Positions 1-5,985 of a stretch of 10,767 nt of DNA are shown here, piece by piece. Within the stretch, counting starts at the first letter, position 1; every line of letters begins with the position of its first letter. The notes beneath the pieces were generated by a model. The model was not told where the DNA came from. It made no database searches and worked only from the letters and a program-made list of their open reading frames with translations. Source of the stretch: an uncultured Rubrivivax sp. GTDB lineage: Bacteria; Pseudomonadota; Gammaproteobacteria; Burkholderiales; Burkholderiaceae_C. The stretch spans positions 1 through 10,767 of the forward strand of contig CALBTN010000223.1 in NCBI GenBank assembly GCA_937967345.1. Direction: 5' to 3'. The translations under genes were made by a program, and so were the position numbers.

Positions 1-1257
1 GAGCCGCTGCCGGTGTACAAGCCCGCGGCTACGCGCAAGCAGGTCGAGAAGGCACTCGAGATGCTCAACGCCGCCGACAAGCCGCTCATCGTCGCCGGCG
101 GCGGCATCATCAACGCTGATGCGTCGGATCTGCTGCAGCAGTTTGCTGAAGTCGCCGGCGTGCCGGTGATCCCGACGCTGATGGGCTGGGGCACGATCCC
201 CGACGACCACCCGCTGATGGCCGGCATGTGCGGGCTGCAGACCTCGCACCGCTACGGCAACGCCAACATGCTGGCGTCGGACTTCGTGCTGGGCATCGGC
301 AACCGCTGGGCAAATCGCCACACCGGGTCGCCCGAGGTCTACTGCAAGGGCCGCAAGTTCGTGCACGTGGACATCGAGCCGACGCAGATCGGCCGCGTCT
401 TCGCGCCCGATCTGGGCATCGTCAGCGATGCCAAGGCCGCGCTCGAGCTGTTCGTCGAAGTGGCGCGCGAGTGGCGGGCCGCCGGCAAGCTGCGCGACTT
501 CTCCGCCTGGGTCAAGGAATGCCAGGGCCGCAAGGCTTCGGTCGAGTACTTGCGCAAGACCAATTTCGACGACGTGCCGATGAAGCCGCAGCGCGTCTAT
601 CAGTGCATGAACAACGCCTTCGGCAAGGACGCGACCTATGTCTCGACCATCGGCTTGAGCCAGATCGCCGCCGCGCAGTTCCTGCACGTCTACGGCCCGC
701 GCCGCTGGATCAACTGCGGCCAGGCCGGTCCGCTGGGCTGGACGGTGCCGGCGGCACTCGGCGTGCGCGTCGCCAACCCCAAGGCCAAGCTGGTGGCGCT
801 GTCGGGCGACTACGACTTCCAGTTCATGCTGGAAGAGCTCGCGGTCGGCGCGCAGTTCAAGCTGCCCTACATCCACATCGTCGTCAACAACAGCTACCTC
901 GGCCTGATCCGCCAGAGCCAGCGCGGCTTCAGCATGGACTACTGCGTGCAGCTGGCGTTCGACAACATCAACACGCCCAGCGCCGAGCCCTCTGCCGGTT
1001 ATGGCGTCGACCACGTCAAGGTGGTCGAGGGCCTGGGCTGCAAGGCGATCCGCGTGCACAAGCAGGAGGAGATCGCGCCGGCAGTGAAGCAGGCCGAGGC
1101 GTGGATGGAGGAATACAAGGTGCCGGTGGTGATCGAGGTCATCCTGGAGCGCGTGACGAACATCGCGATGGGCACCGAGATCGACAACGTGGTCGAGTTC
1201 GAGGAGCTCGCCGCCGGGGCGGCCGACGTGCCCACCGCAATCGCGATGCTGGACTAG
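1..1257 (+). CDS. gcl: Glyoxylate carboligase (tartronate-semialdehyde synthase), C-terminal part
   Basis: This thiamine-diphosphate enzyme joins two glyoxylate molecules, releasing CO2, to give tartronate semialdehyde in the cytoplasm. The open frame enters from the left edge, so the start is outside the window. 418 residues are visible against roughly 590 in the family, so most of the N-terminal pyrimidine-binding domain is missing. What remains is the central domain (first ~150 residues) and the C-terminal cofactor domain. The cofactor motif begins GDYDFQF at bases 805-825 and ends with the VVNN pair about 25 residues later, followed by SYLGLIRQSQ and MDYCVQLAF. This block closely resembles the E. 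coli enzyme as I remember it, and separates Gcl from acetolactate synthases. It heads the hyi-glxR-glycerate kinase cluster, the classical partners of Gcl. The promoter must lie upstream of the window. Confidence 0.96.
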   Translation, partial: EPLPVYKPAATRKQVEKALEMLNAADKPLIVAGGGIINADASDLLQQFAEVAGVPVIPTLMGWGTIPDDHPLMAGMCGLQTSHRYGNANMLASDFVLGIGNRWANRHTGSPEVYCKGRKFVHVDIEPTQIGRVFAPDLGIVSDAKAALELFVEVAREWRAAGKLRDFSAWVKECQGRKASVEYLRKTNFDDVPMKPQRVYQCMNNAFGKDATYVSTIGLSQIAAAQFLHVYGPRRWINCGQAGPLGWTVPAALGVRVANPKAKLVALSGDYDFQFMLEELAVGAQFKLPYIHIVVNNSYLGLIRQSQRGFSMDYCVQLAFDNINTPSAEPSAGYGVDHVKVVEGLGCKAIRVHKQEEIAPAVKQAEAWMEEYKVPVVIEVILERVTNIAMGTEIDNVVEFEELAAGAADVPTAIAMLD

Positions 1258-1280
1258 CCCGAAGCGCTGGCGTCGCAGGC

Positions 1281-1301
1281 TGACTTGGCGCAGCCAAGTC
1301 A
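1281..1301 (+). other. Perfect 9-bp stem-loop between gcl and hyi
   Basis: The arms TGACTTGGC and GCCAAGTCA are exact reverse complements separated by the three bases GCA. It sits 23 bases after the gcl stop codon and 47 bases before the hyi start. A second small hairpin follows at once (GGCGC, GAA loop, GCGCC, 1303-1315). No T-run follows, so a full intrinsic terminator is unlikely. It could be a partial terminator or mRNA-stability element that sets the gcl to hyi ratio, or a dyad bound by a regulator. The symmetry is seen directly; the role is inference. Confidence 0.6.
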
Positions 1302-1348
1302 AGGCGCGAAGCGCCGGCCGCAGACACTGATTACGAAGGAAAACGACG

Positions 1349-2128
1349 ATGCCCAAGTTCGCTGCCAACCTGACGATGCTCTTCAACGAGCACGACTTCC
1401 TCGACCGCTTCGCTGCCGCCGCGAAGGCCGGCTTCAAGGCTGTCGAGTTCCTCTTCCCCTACGCCTACCCTGCCGCCGAAATCAAGTCGCGGCTCGACGC
1501 CAACGGCCTGCAGCTGGTGCTGCACAACCTGCCGGCCGGCAACTGGGACGCGGGTGATCGCGGCATCGCTGTCGACCCGGCGCGGGTCGATGAATTCCGT
1601 GCCGGCGTGGCGCAGGCGATCGACTACGCCAAGGCGCTGGGTGTGACGCAACTGAACTGCCTGGCCGGCAAGGCGCCGGCCGGCGTGGCCGAAGCCGAGC
1701 TGCGCCGCACCTTCGTCGCCAACTTGAAGTTTGCCGCCGCCGAGCTGGACAAAGCCGGGCTCAAGCTGCTGATCGAGCCGATCAACACCTTCGACATCCC
1801 CGGCTTCTACCTGAGCCGCAGCACGCAGGCGATCGGCCTGCTCGACGAGGTCGGCGCCGACAACGCCTACCTGCAGTACGACATCTACCACGCGCAACGC
1901 ATGGAAGGCGAACTGGCCGCGACGCTGCAAAAGCTGCTGCCGCGCATCGCCCATGTGCAGCTGGCCGACAATCCGGGGCGCAACGAACCGGGCAGCGGCG
2001 AGATCAACTACCCCTTCCTGTTCGCGCACCTCGAGCGCATCGGCTACAAGGGCTGGATCGGCTGCGAGTACAAGCCCGCGGCGCGCACCGAGGACGGCTT
2101 GGGCTGGATCACCGCATTGGCGCGCTGA
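1349..2128 (+). CDS. hyi: Hydroxypyruvate isomerase
   Basis: A cytoplasmic TIM-barrel isomerase interconverting hydroxypyruvate and tartronate semialdehyde. The 259 residues match the family length (about 258 in E. coli), and the opening PKFAANLTMLFNE is typical. Candidate metal and catalytic residues of the xylose-isomerase-like fold are in place: Glu143 in LIEPIN, Asp178 and His181 in QYDIYHAQ, His202 and Gln204 in HVQLADNPGR, and Glu240 in GCEYKP. The ATG is preceded by GAAGGA (1335-1340) with an 8-base gap, which fixes the start. It lies 91 bases after gcl, beyond a strong hairpin, and 30 bases before glxR, so it is the second gene of the glyoxylate operon. The order gcl-hyi-glxR is the classical one. 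Confidence 0.95.
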   Translation: MPKFAANLTMLFNEHDFLDRFAAAAKAGFKAVEFLFPYAYPAAEIKSRLDANGLQLVLHNLPAGNWDAGDRGIAVDPARVDEFRAGVAQAIDYAKALGVTQLNCLAGKAPAGVAEAELRRTFVANLKFAAAELDKAGLKLLIEPINTFDIPGFYLSRSTQAIGLLDEVGADNAYLQYDIYHAQRMEGELAATLQKLLPRIAHVQLADNPGRNEPGSGEINYPFLFAHLERIGYKGWIGCEYKPAARTEDGLGWITALAR

Positions 2129-2158
2129 GTCGACCACGAACACAAGGAGACTGCACAG

Positions 2159-3052
2159 ATGAGCACCTCACCGCAGAAGCTGGGCTTCATTGGCCTGGGC
2201 ATCATGGGCGCGCCGATGGCCGGCCACCTGCTGGCCGCCGGCCACCAGTTGTTCGTGCACACGCGCAGCAAGGTGCCCGAAGCGCTGGCCGGCGCCACCG
2301 TGTGCGCGAGCAACCGCGAGGTGGCGAGCAAGGCCGACGTGATCTTCACCATGGTGCCCGACACGCCCGACGTCGAAGCCGTGCTGTTCGGCAAGGACGG
2401 CGTGGCCGACGGCCTCGCCAAGGGCAAGACCGTGGTCGACATGAGCTCGATCTCGCCGATCGAGACCAAGGCCTTCGCCAAGCGCATCAACGAGCTGGGC
2501 TGCGACTACCTGGACGCGCCGGTGTCCGGCGGTGAAGTCGGCGCCAAGGCGGCGTCGTTGACGATCATGGTTGGCGGCCCCGAAGCCGCGTTCGAGCGCG
2601 TCAAGCCGCTGTTCGAGCTGATGGGCAAGAACCTCACGCTGGTCGGCGGCAACGGCGACGGCCAGACCACCAAGGTGGCCAACCAGATCATCGTCGCGCT
2701 GAACATCGCCGCGGTGGGCGAGGCGCTGGTGTTCGCCAGCAAGGCCGGCGCCGACCCGGCCAAGGTGCGCGCCGCGCTGATGGGCGGCTTTGCTTCGAGC
2801 CGCATCCTCGAAGTGCACGGCGAGCGCATGATCAAGCGCAGCTTTGCCCCGGGCTTTCGCATCAAGCTGCACCAGAAGGACCTGAGCCTGGCGCTGGCCG
2901 GCGCGCGCGCGATCGGCGTGGCGCTGCCGCAGACCGCCAACGCCGCGCAACTGATGCAGGCCTGCGCCGCCAACGGCATGGACGAGCTGGACCACTCGGC
3001 GCTGGTGCGTGCGCTCGAGCTGATGGCGCAGCACGAAGTCGCCAAGGGCTGA
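2159..3052 (+). CDS. glxR: 2-hydroxy-3-oxopropionate (tartronate semialdehyde) reductase
   Basis: An NAD(P)H-dependent enzyme of the beta-hydroxyacid dehydrogenase family that reduces tartronate semialdehyde to D-glycerate. The 297 residues fit the family. The N-terminal Rossmann motif is GFIGLGIMG, with Gly12, Gly14 and Gly17. The substrate-binding signature is DAPVSGGEVGAK (119-130). The catalytic lysine is Lys172 in TTKVANQ, with Asn175 next to it, and Lys240-Asp241 lies in the helical C-terminal domain. Start: AAGGAG (2144-2149) stands 9 bases before the ATG. Placement directly after gcl and hyi favours the glyoxylate-pathway enzyme over 3-hydroxyisobutyrate dehydrogenase, a close relative. 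The symbol glxR is chosen from this context; garR is the E. coli paralogue of the galactarate pathway. Confidence 0.93.
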   Translation: MSTSPQKLGFIGLGIMGAPMAGHLLAAGHQLFVHTRSKVPEALAGATVCASNREVASKADVIFTMVPDTPDVEAVLFGKDGVADGLAKGKTVVDMSSISPIETKAFAKRINELGCDYLDAPVSGGEVGAKAASLTIMVGGPEAAFERVKPLFELMGKNLTLVGGNGDGQTTKVANQIIVALNIAAVGEALVFASKAGADPAKVRAALMGGFASSRILEVHGERMIKRSFAPGFRIKLHQKDLSLALAGARAIGVALPQTANAAQLMQACAANGMDELDHSALVRALELMAQHEVAKG

Positions 3053-3062
3053 CAAGACGGCG

Positions 3063-4379
3063 GTGCGCATGACCACACCCGACCCCGCCCGCCAGCCGCG
3101 CGAGTTCCTGCGCGCGCTGTACGACGCCGCGGTGCAGCGTGCGCTGCCGGCGCACAACACCGCGCGCTACCTGCCGCCGCCGCCCGACCCGAACAAGGGC
3201 CGCACGCTGGTGCTGGGCGCGGGCAAGGCCGGCGGCGCGATGGCGCAGGCGGTGGATGCGCTGTGGCCGCAGGACGCGCCGCTGTCGGGGCTGGTGGTCA
3301 CGCGCTACGACCACGTGCCGCCGGCCTACAAGGCCCACCCTGGGCGCATCGAGGTGGTCGAGGCCTCGCACCCGGTGCCCGACGCCGCCGGTGCGCGCGC
3401 GGCGCAGCGCATCTTCGAGCTGGCGCATGGGCTCAGCGCGGACGACCTGGTGCTGTTCCTGATCAGCGGCGGCGCATCGGCGCTGCTGTCGCTGCCAGCG
3501 CCGGGCCTGAGCCTGGAGCACAAGCGCGCGATCAACAAGGCGCTGCTGAACAGCGGCGCGGCGATCGACGAGATGAACTGCGTGCGCAAGCACCTGTCGG
3601 CGATCAAGGGCGGCCGCCTGGCCGCGGCCTGCGCGCCGGCCCGGGTGGTGACGCTGCTGATCAGCGACGTGCCGGGCGATGCGCCCGAGGTCATCGGCAG
3701 CGGCCCGACCGTGCCCGACCCCAGCACCTGCGCCGATGCGCTGCGCATCCTGCAGCGCTATGGCATCGAGATCCCGGACGCCGCGCGCAGCGGGCTCGAA
3801 AGCGGCGCTTTCGAAACCGCCAAACCCGGCGATGCGCGCTTCGCCGGCCACGAGGTGCACATGATCGCCACGCCGCAGCAAAGCCTGGAGGCGGCGGCTC
3901 AGCTGGCACGCGGCGCCGGGCTGGCCGCGCACATCCTCAGCGACGAGATCGAGGGCGAATCGCGCGAGGTCGGCAAGGTGCACGCTGCGCTGGCACGCGC
4001 GGTGGCGCGGCGCGGCGTGCCGTTCGCGCGGCCGTGCGTTGTCCTCAGCGGCGGCGAGACCACGGTCACGGTCAAGAGCAAGGGCGGGCGCGGCGGCCGT
4101 GCCGGCGAGTTCACGCTGGGCTGCGCGATGGCGCTGCAGGGTGAGGCCGACGTGCACGTGCTGGCGGCCGACACCGACGGCATCGACGGCATCGAGGACA
4201 ACGCCGGCGCCATCGCCACGCCCGACACGCTGGCGCGCGCCGCGGCCGCCGGCCTCAAGCCGGCCGAGTTCCTCGACCGCAACGACGCCTACCGCTTCTT
4301 CGACGCGCTGGGCGACCTGGTGATCACCGGGCCGACCTTCACCAACGTCAACGACTTTCGCGCGCTGCTGGTGCTTTGA
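3063..4379 (+). CDS. Glycerate 2-kinase, DUF4147/MOFRL type
   Basis: Phosphorylates D-glycerate with ATP, by family knowledge at the 2-position, delivering 2-phosphoglycerate to lower glycolysis. The 438 residues fit the family. The N-terminal DUF4147 domain shows VLGAGKAGGAMA (50-61), ISGGASALL (134-142), NCVRKHLSAIKGGRLA (172-187) and SDVPGD with IGSGPTVPDPST (201-222). The C-terminal MOFRL domain shows VLSGGETTVTV (327-337), GGRGGRAGEF (341-350), ADTDGIDG (369-376) and ends TGPTFTNVNDF. Relatives are called ttuD, gckA or garK2 in different annotations, so no symbol is given. Two starts are possible: GTG at 3063 or the ATG at 3069. Neither has a strong ribosome site, and the gene is only 10-16 bases behind glxR, so coupled translation is likely. 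It completes the glyoxylate-to-2-phosphoglycerate route. Confidence 0.93.
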   Translation: MRMTTPDPARQPREFLRALYDAAVQRALPAHNTARYLPPPPDPNKGRTLVLGAGKAGGAMAQAVDALWPQDAPLSGLVVTRYDHVPPAYKAHPGRIEVVEASHPVPDAAGARAAQRIFELAHGLSADDLVLFLISGGASALLSLPAPGLSLEHKRAINKALLNSGAAIDEMNCVRKHLSAIKGGRLAAACAPARVVTLLISDVPGDAPEVIGSGPTVPDPSTCADALRILQRYGIEIPDAARSGLESGAFETAKPGDARFAGHEVHMIATPQQSLEAAAQLARGAGLAAHILSDEIEGESREVGKVHAALARAVARRGVPFARPCVVLSGGETTVTVKSKGGRGGRAGEFTLGCAMALQGEADVHVLAADTDGIDGIEDNAGAIATPDTLARAAAAGLKPAEFLDRNDAYRFFDALGDLVITGPTFTNVNDFRALLVL

Positions 4380-4394
4380 ACCCGCTTTGAACGC
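4373..4394 (+). repeat. Short tandem duplication at the kinase/phosphatase gene junction
   Basis: The 9-mer GCTTTGAAC occurs at 4373-4381 and again at 4384-4392, an 11-base period (the two units differ at one of 11 positions). The first copy holds the TGA stop of the glycerate kinase gene and the second holds the TTG start of the phosphatase gene. Confidence 0.75.
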
Positions 4395-4884
4395 TTCGCA
4401 GCACATCGTCTTCGTCTGCACCGGCAACATCTGCCGCAGCCCGAGCGCGCACGCGGTGCTGCGCCAGCGCATTGCCGCACACGCGTTGGGCGATCGGCTG
4501 AGCGTCGATTCCGCGGGGCTCGAGGCCTGGCACACCGGCAAGCCGCCCGATGCGCGCAGCATCCGCCACGCGCGCCGCCGCGGCTACGACCTGTCCGACC
4601 TGCGCGCGCGGCAGTTGCGCGCCGCTGATTTCGATGCGGCCGACTGGGTGCTGGTGATGGACCAGGGCCACCTGCAGCGCGCCATGCGCCTGTGTGCGCC
4701 GGCCCAGATGCCGAAGCTGCGGCTGCTTGGCGAGTTCAGCCGCGTGCACCCCGGTGTCGAGGTGCCCGACCCCTACTACGGCGACGCGCAGGGCTTCGAG
4801 CATGTGCTCGACCTGATCGAAGACGCCTGCGACGGCTTGCTCGACTTCCTCGGCCACGCTGCGGCGGGCGGTGGCCGCCGCTGA
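4387..4884 (+). CDS. Low-molecular-weight protein tyrosine phosphatase
   Basis: A small cytoplasmic phosphatase of the LMW-PTP/arsenate-reductase fold that removes phosphate from tyrosine residues through a cysteinyl-phosphate intermediate. The 165 residues are family length. The phosphate loop C-x5-R is VCTGNICRSP, with nucleophile Cys11 and Arg17. The general-acid loop is PDPYYGD, with Asp128 followed by two tyrosines, which favours phosphatase over arsenate reductase. SAGLEAWHTGKPPD (42-55) is the usual second conserved block. The start is TTG at 4387: the frame has a stop at 4321 and no ATG, GTG or other plausible start between, and the phosphatase motif starts only ten residues in. No clear ribosome site is seen. 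It is 7 bases after the glycerate kinase, so probably cotranscribed with a metabolic operon to which it has no known functional link. The substrate is unknown. Confidence 0.93.
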   Translation: MNASQHIVFVCTGNICRSPSAHAVLRQRIAAHALGDRLSVDSAGLEAWHTGKPPDARSIRHARRRGYDLSDLRARQLRAADFDAADWVLVMDQGHLQRAMRLCAPAQMPKLRLLGEFSRVHPGVEVPDPYYGDAQGFEHVLDLIEDACDGLLDFLGHAAAGGGRR

Positions 4885-5237
4885 GCGGGCCGGCGCGCGG
4901 CGGCGATCGGGCCCGTACAAACCCGCGGCCGCTCGCCACTGCGCGCCTGCCGCTCGCTGCGGCGGTGGGCCAGGGCGGCTGAATCCTGCCAGCGTGCGAC
5001 CGCTGAGTTGGTGCGCAGGCGCGGGCCAGGCCCCGAACTTTGTTTGCCTTGCCGGCGAACCTTTGCGCACTTCGCGTGTCTGCGCTGGGGGGTGTTCGCG
5101 AACGCCGGCGGGGCGTCGCAAGCGGGCAGCGACCGCTTGCCGGCTGATCGTGAACGCGCGACCCGGCATCTTCGCCTTGCGCAGCGCCGGCTTGCGCCAA
5201 CAATACGCCCGCGTGTTCAGTTGAAGTTGGGGACTGC
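4885..5237. other. Intergenic stretch of about 350 bases without a convincing gene
   Basis: No reading frame here looks like a protein. The frames that exist are rich in Arg/Ala/Gly and lack motifs. It holds a perfect inverted repeat, GCAAGCGG (5118-5125) with CCGCTTGC (5133-5140) and a 7-base loop, and a 10-base palindrome GTTCGCGAAC at 5094-5103. The end of the phosphatase gene has a G+C stem (4861-4867 with 4875-4881). The region must contain the end of the upstream transcript and probably the promoter for the downstream pair, but I could not identify a credible -35/-10 pair. Confidence 0.6.
5118..5140 (+). other. 8-bp inverted repeat upstream of the Tat/GMC pair
   Basis: GCAAGCGG and CCGCTTGC are exact reverse complements with a 7-base loop, about 100 bases before the start of the small-subunit gene. 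No T-run follows. It could be a weak terminator, an operator or a leader hairpin; the sequence does not decide. Confidence 0.4.
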
Positions 5238-5813
5238 ATGGATCGCGAACATGAATCACCGGTCGATTTCGCTGCACTGCCGCGGCGCGACTTCCTGAAG
5301 GTCGGGGTGGGCTTTTCGCTGGCGTTGACGCTGGCCGGCAGCCTGGGTGGCTGCAGCGGCGGTGCCAAGGTGCCGGCGCCGGAGCTGGCCTTCTTGCAGC
5401 CCGACGACGTGGCGCTGTTCAGCGCGATCATCCCGGTGGTGTTGCTTGACCTGGGCACGCGCAGCGCGGCCGAGCAGCAGCAGCTGACGCGCCAGACGAT
5501 CGCCAACATCGACGGCACCTGCGCCGGGCTCGATGTCTTCAGCCGCGGCGAGCTGCGCAAGCTGTTCGACCTGCTCGCCATCGGCCCGCTGCGCTACGTG
5601 CTTACCGGCGTGGGCGACTGGAGCCAGGCCGGCGCCGACAAGCTCGATGCCTTCATCGCGCGCTGGCGCGCCAGCCGCTTCGCCACGCTGAATGCCGGCA
5701 TCAACGTGCTGGTCAGGCTGGTGGCCGGCAGCTACTACGTGATCCCGGCCACCTTCGCCTCGGTCGGCTATCCCGGTCCGCTCGAGCGCTTGTACAAGGC
5801 CGTCAACGCCTGA
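5238..5813 (+). CDS. Tat-exported small subunit of a GMC dehydrogenase (putative)
   Basis: A 191-residue protein with a clear twin-arginine signal: Arg16-Arg17 in PRRDFLK, then a hydrophobic run (about 22-37) ending in LGGC, where Cys39 could be a lipobox cysteine. The mature part is mostly helical in character, with conserved-looking blocks FLQPDDVALF (52-61), DLLAIGPLRY (111-120) and a hydrophobic VLVRLVAGSYYVIP segment (157-170). This resembles the small subunits that accompany FAD dehydrogenases (gluconate 2-dehydrogenase subunit 3 or FAD-glucose dehydrogenase gamma type). In those systems the small subunit carries the Tat signal and the flavin subunit is exported with it. Placement 172 bases before a GMC gene lacking a signal peptide supports that role. 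The ATG has only a weak GGGGA (5229-5233) before it. Family assignment is by resemblance and moderately sure; the Tat signal is more certain. Confidence 0.75.
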   Translation: MDREHESPVDFAALPRRDFLKVGVGFSLALTLAGSLGGCSGGAKVPAPELAFLQPDDVALFSAIIPVVLLDLGTRSAAEQQQLTRQTIANIDGTCAGLDVFSRGELRKLFDLLAIGPLRYVLTGVGDWSQAGADKLDAFIARWRASRFATLNAGINVLVRLVAGSYYVIPATFASVGYPGPLERLYKAVNA

Positions 5814-5885
5814 CAGGCTGTGCAGCACTGCGCCACACCCGCTCGTGCGCTCCAATCGGCGCCGCCGGCCGTTGCCAATGCCCGC

Positions 5886-5901
5886 CGCAGCCTGAGCTGC
5901 G
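5886..5901 (+). other. Stem-loop between the small subunit and GMC genes
   Basis: CGCAGC and GCTGCG form a 6-bp stem around the tetraloop CTGA, in the 172-base gap between the two subunit genes. It may influence the ratio of the subunits through mRNA stability. Short G+C stems are common by chance in such DNA, so confidence is low. Confidence 0.3.
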
Positions 5902-5935
5902 TCTGCGCATTGCGCCTGCACCGACACCGTCTGGG

Positions 5936-5951
5936 GCGCCCGCTCGGGCGC
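5936..5951 (+). other. Second stem-loop upstream of the GMC gene
   Basis: GCGCCC and GGGCGC pair around GCTC, 35 bases before the GMC start codon. It has no T-run and does not cover the ribosome site at 5974-5978. A role in setting expression is possible but unproven. Confidence 0.3.
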
Positions 5952-5973
5952 GCCCGAATGCTTCACAGACTCT

Positions 5974-5978
5974 GAGGA
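5974..5978 (+). promoter_or_regulatory. Ribosome binding site fixing the GMC start
   Basis: GAGGA, 7 bases before the ATG at 5986. This supports that ATG as the start. The protein therefore begins with a cytoplasmic-looking N-terminus and no signal peptide. Confidence 0.75.
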
Positions 5979-5985
5979 TCCCGCG

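Noticed and set aside
1316..1323. GGCCGCAG shared between the gcl-hyi gap and the convergent gap (7648-7655), as a possible dispersed repeat
   Set aside because: Eight G+C-rich bases recur by chance in this DNA. The surrounding stems differ, so a repeat family cannot be claimed from two sites.
1331..2143. A 270-codon minus-strand frame opposite hyi
   Set aside because: Exact antisense of a recognised 259-residue enzyme, with no motifs of its own.
2862..4562. A 566-codon minus-strand frame across the glycerate kinase
   Set aside because: It spans three well-supported plus-strand genes and shows only Arg/Ala/Gln/His-rich sequence.
5177..5206. Possible promoter TTGCGC, 18 bases, CAATAC upstream of the Tat-signal gene
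   Set aside because: Only about 3 of 6 and 2 of 6 matches to the sigma-70 consensus, not better than chance.
4871..5224. A 117-codon frame in the gap after the phosphatase gene
   Set aside because: Starts inside the phosphatase gene, is Arg/Ala/Gly-rich, lacks a ribosome site, and resembles no family I know.
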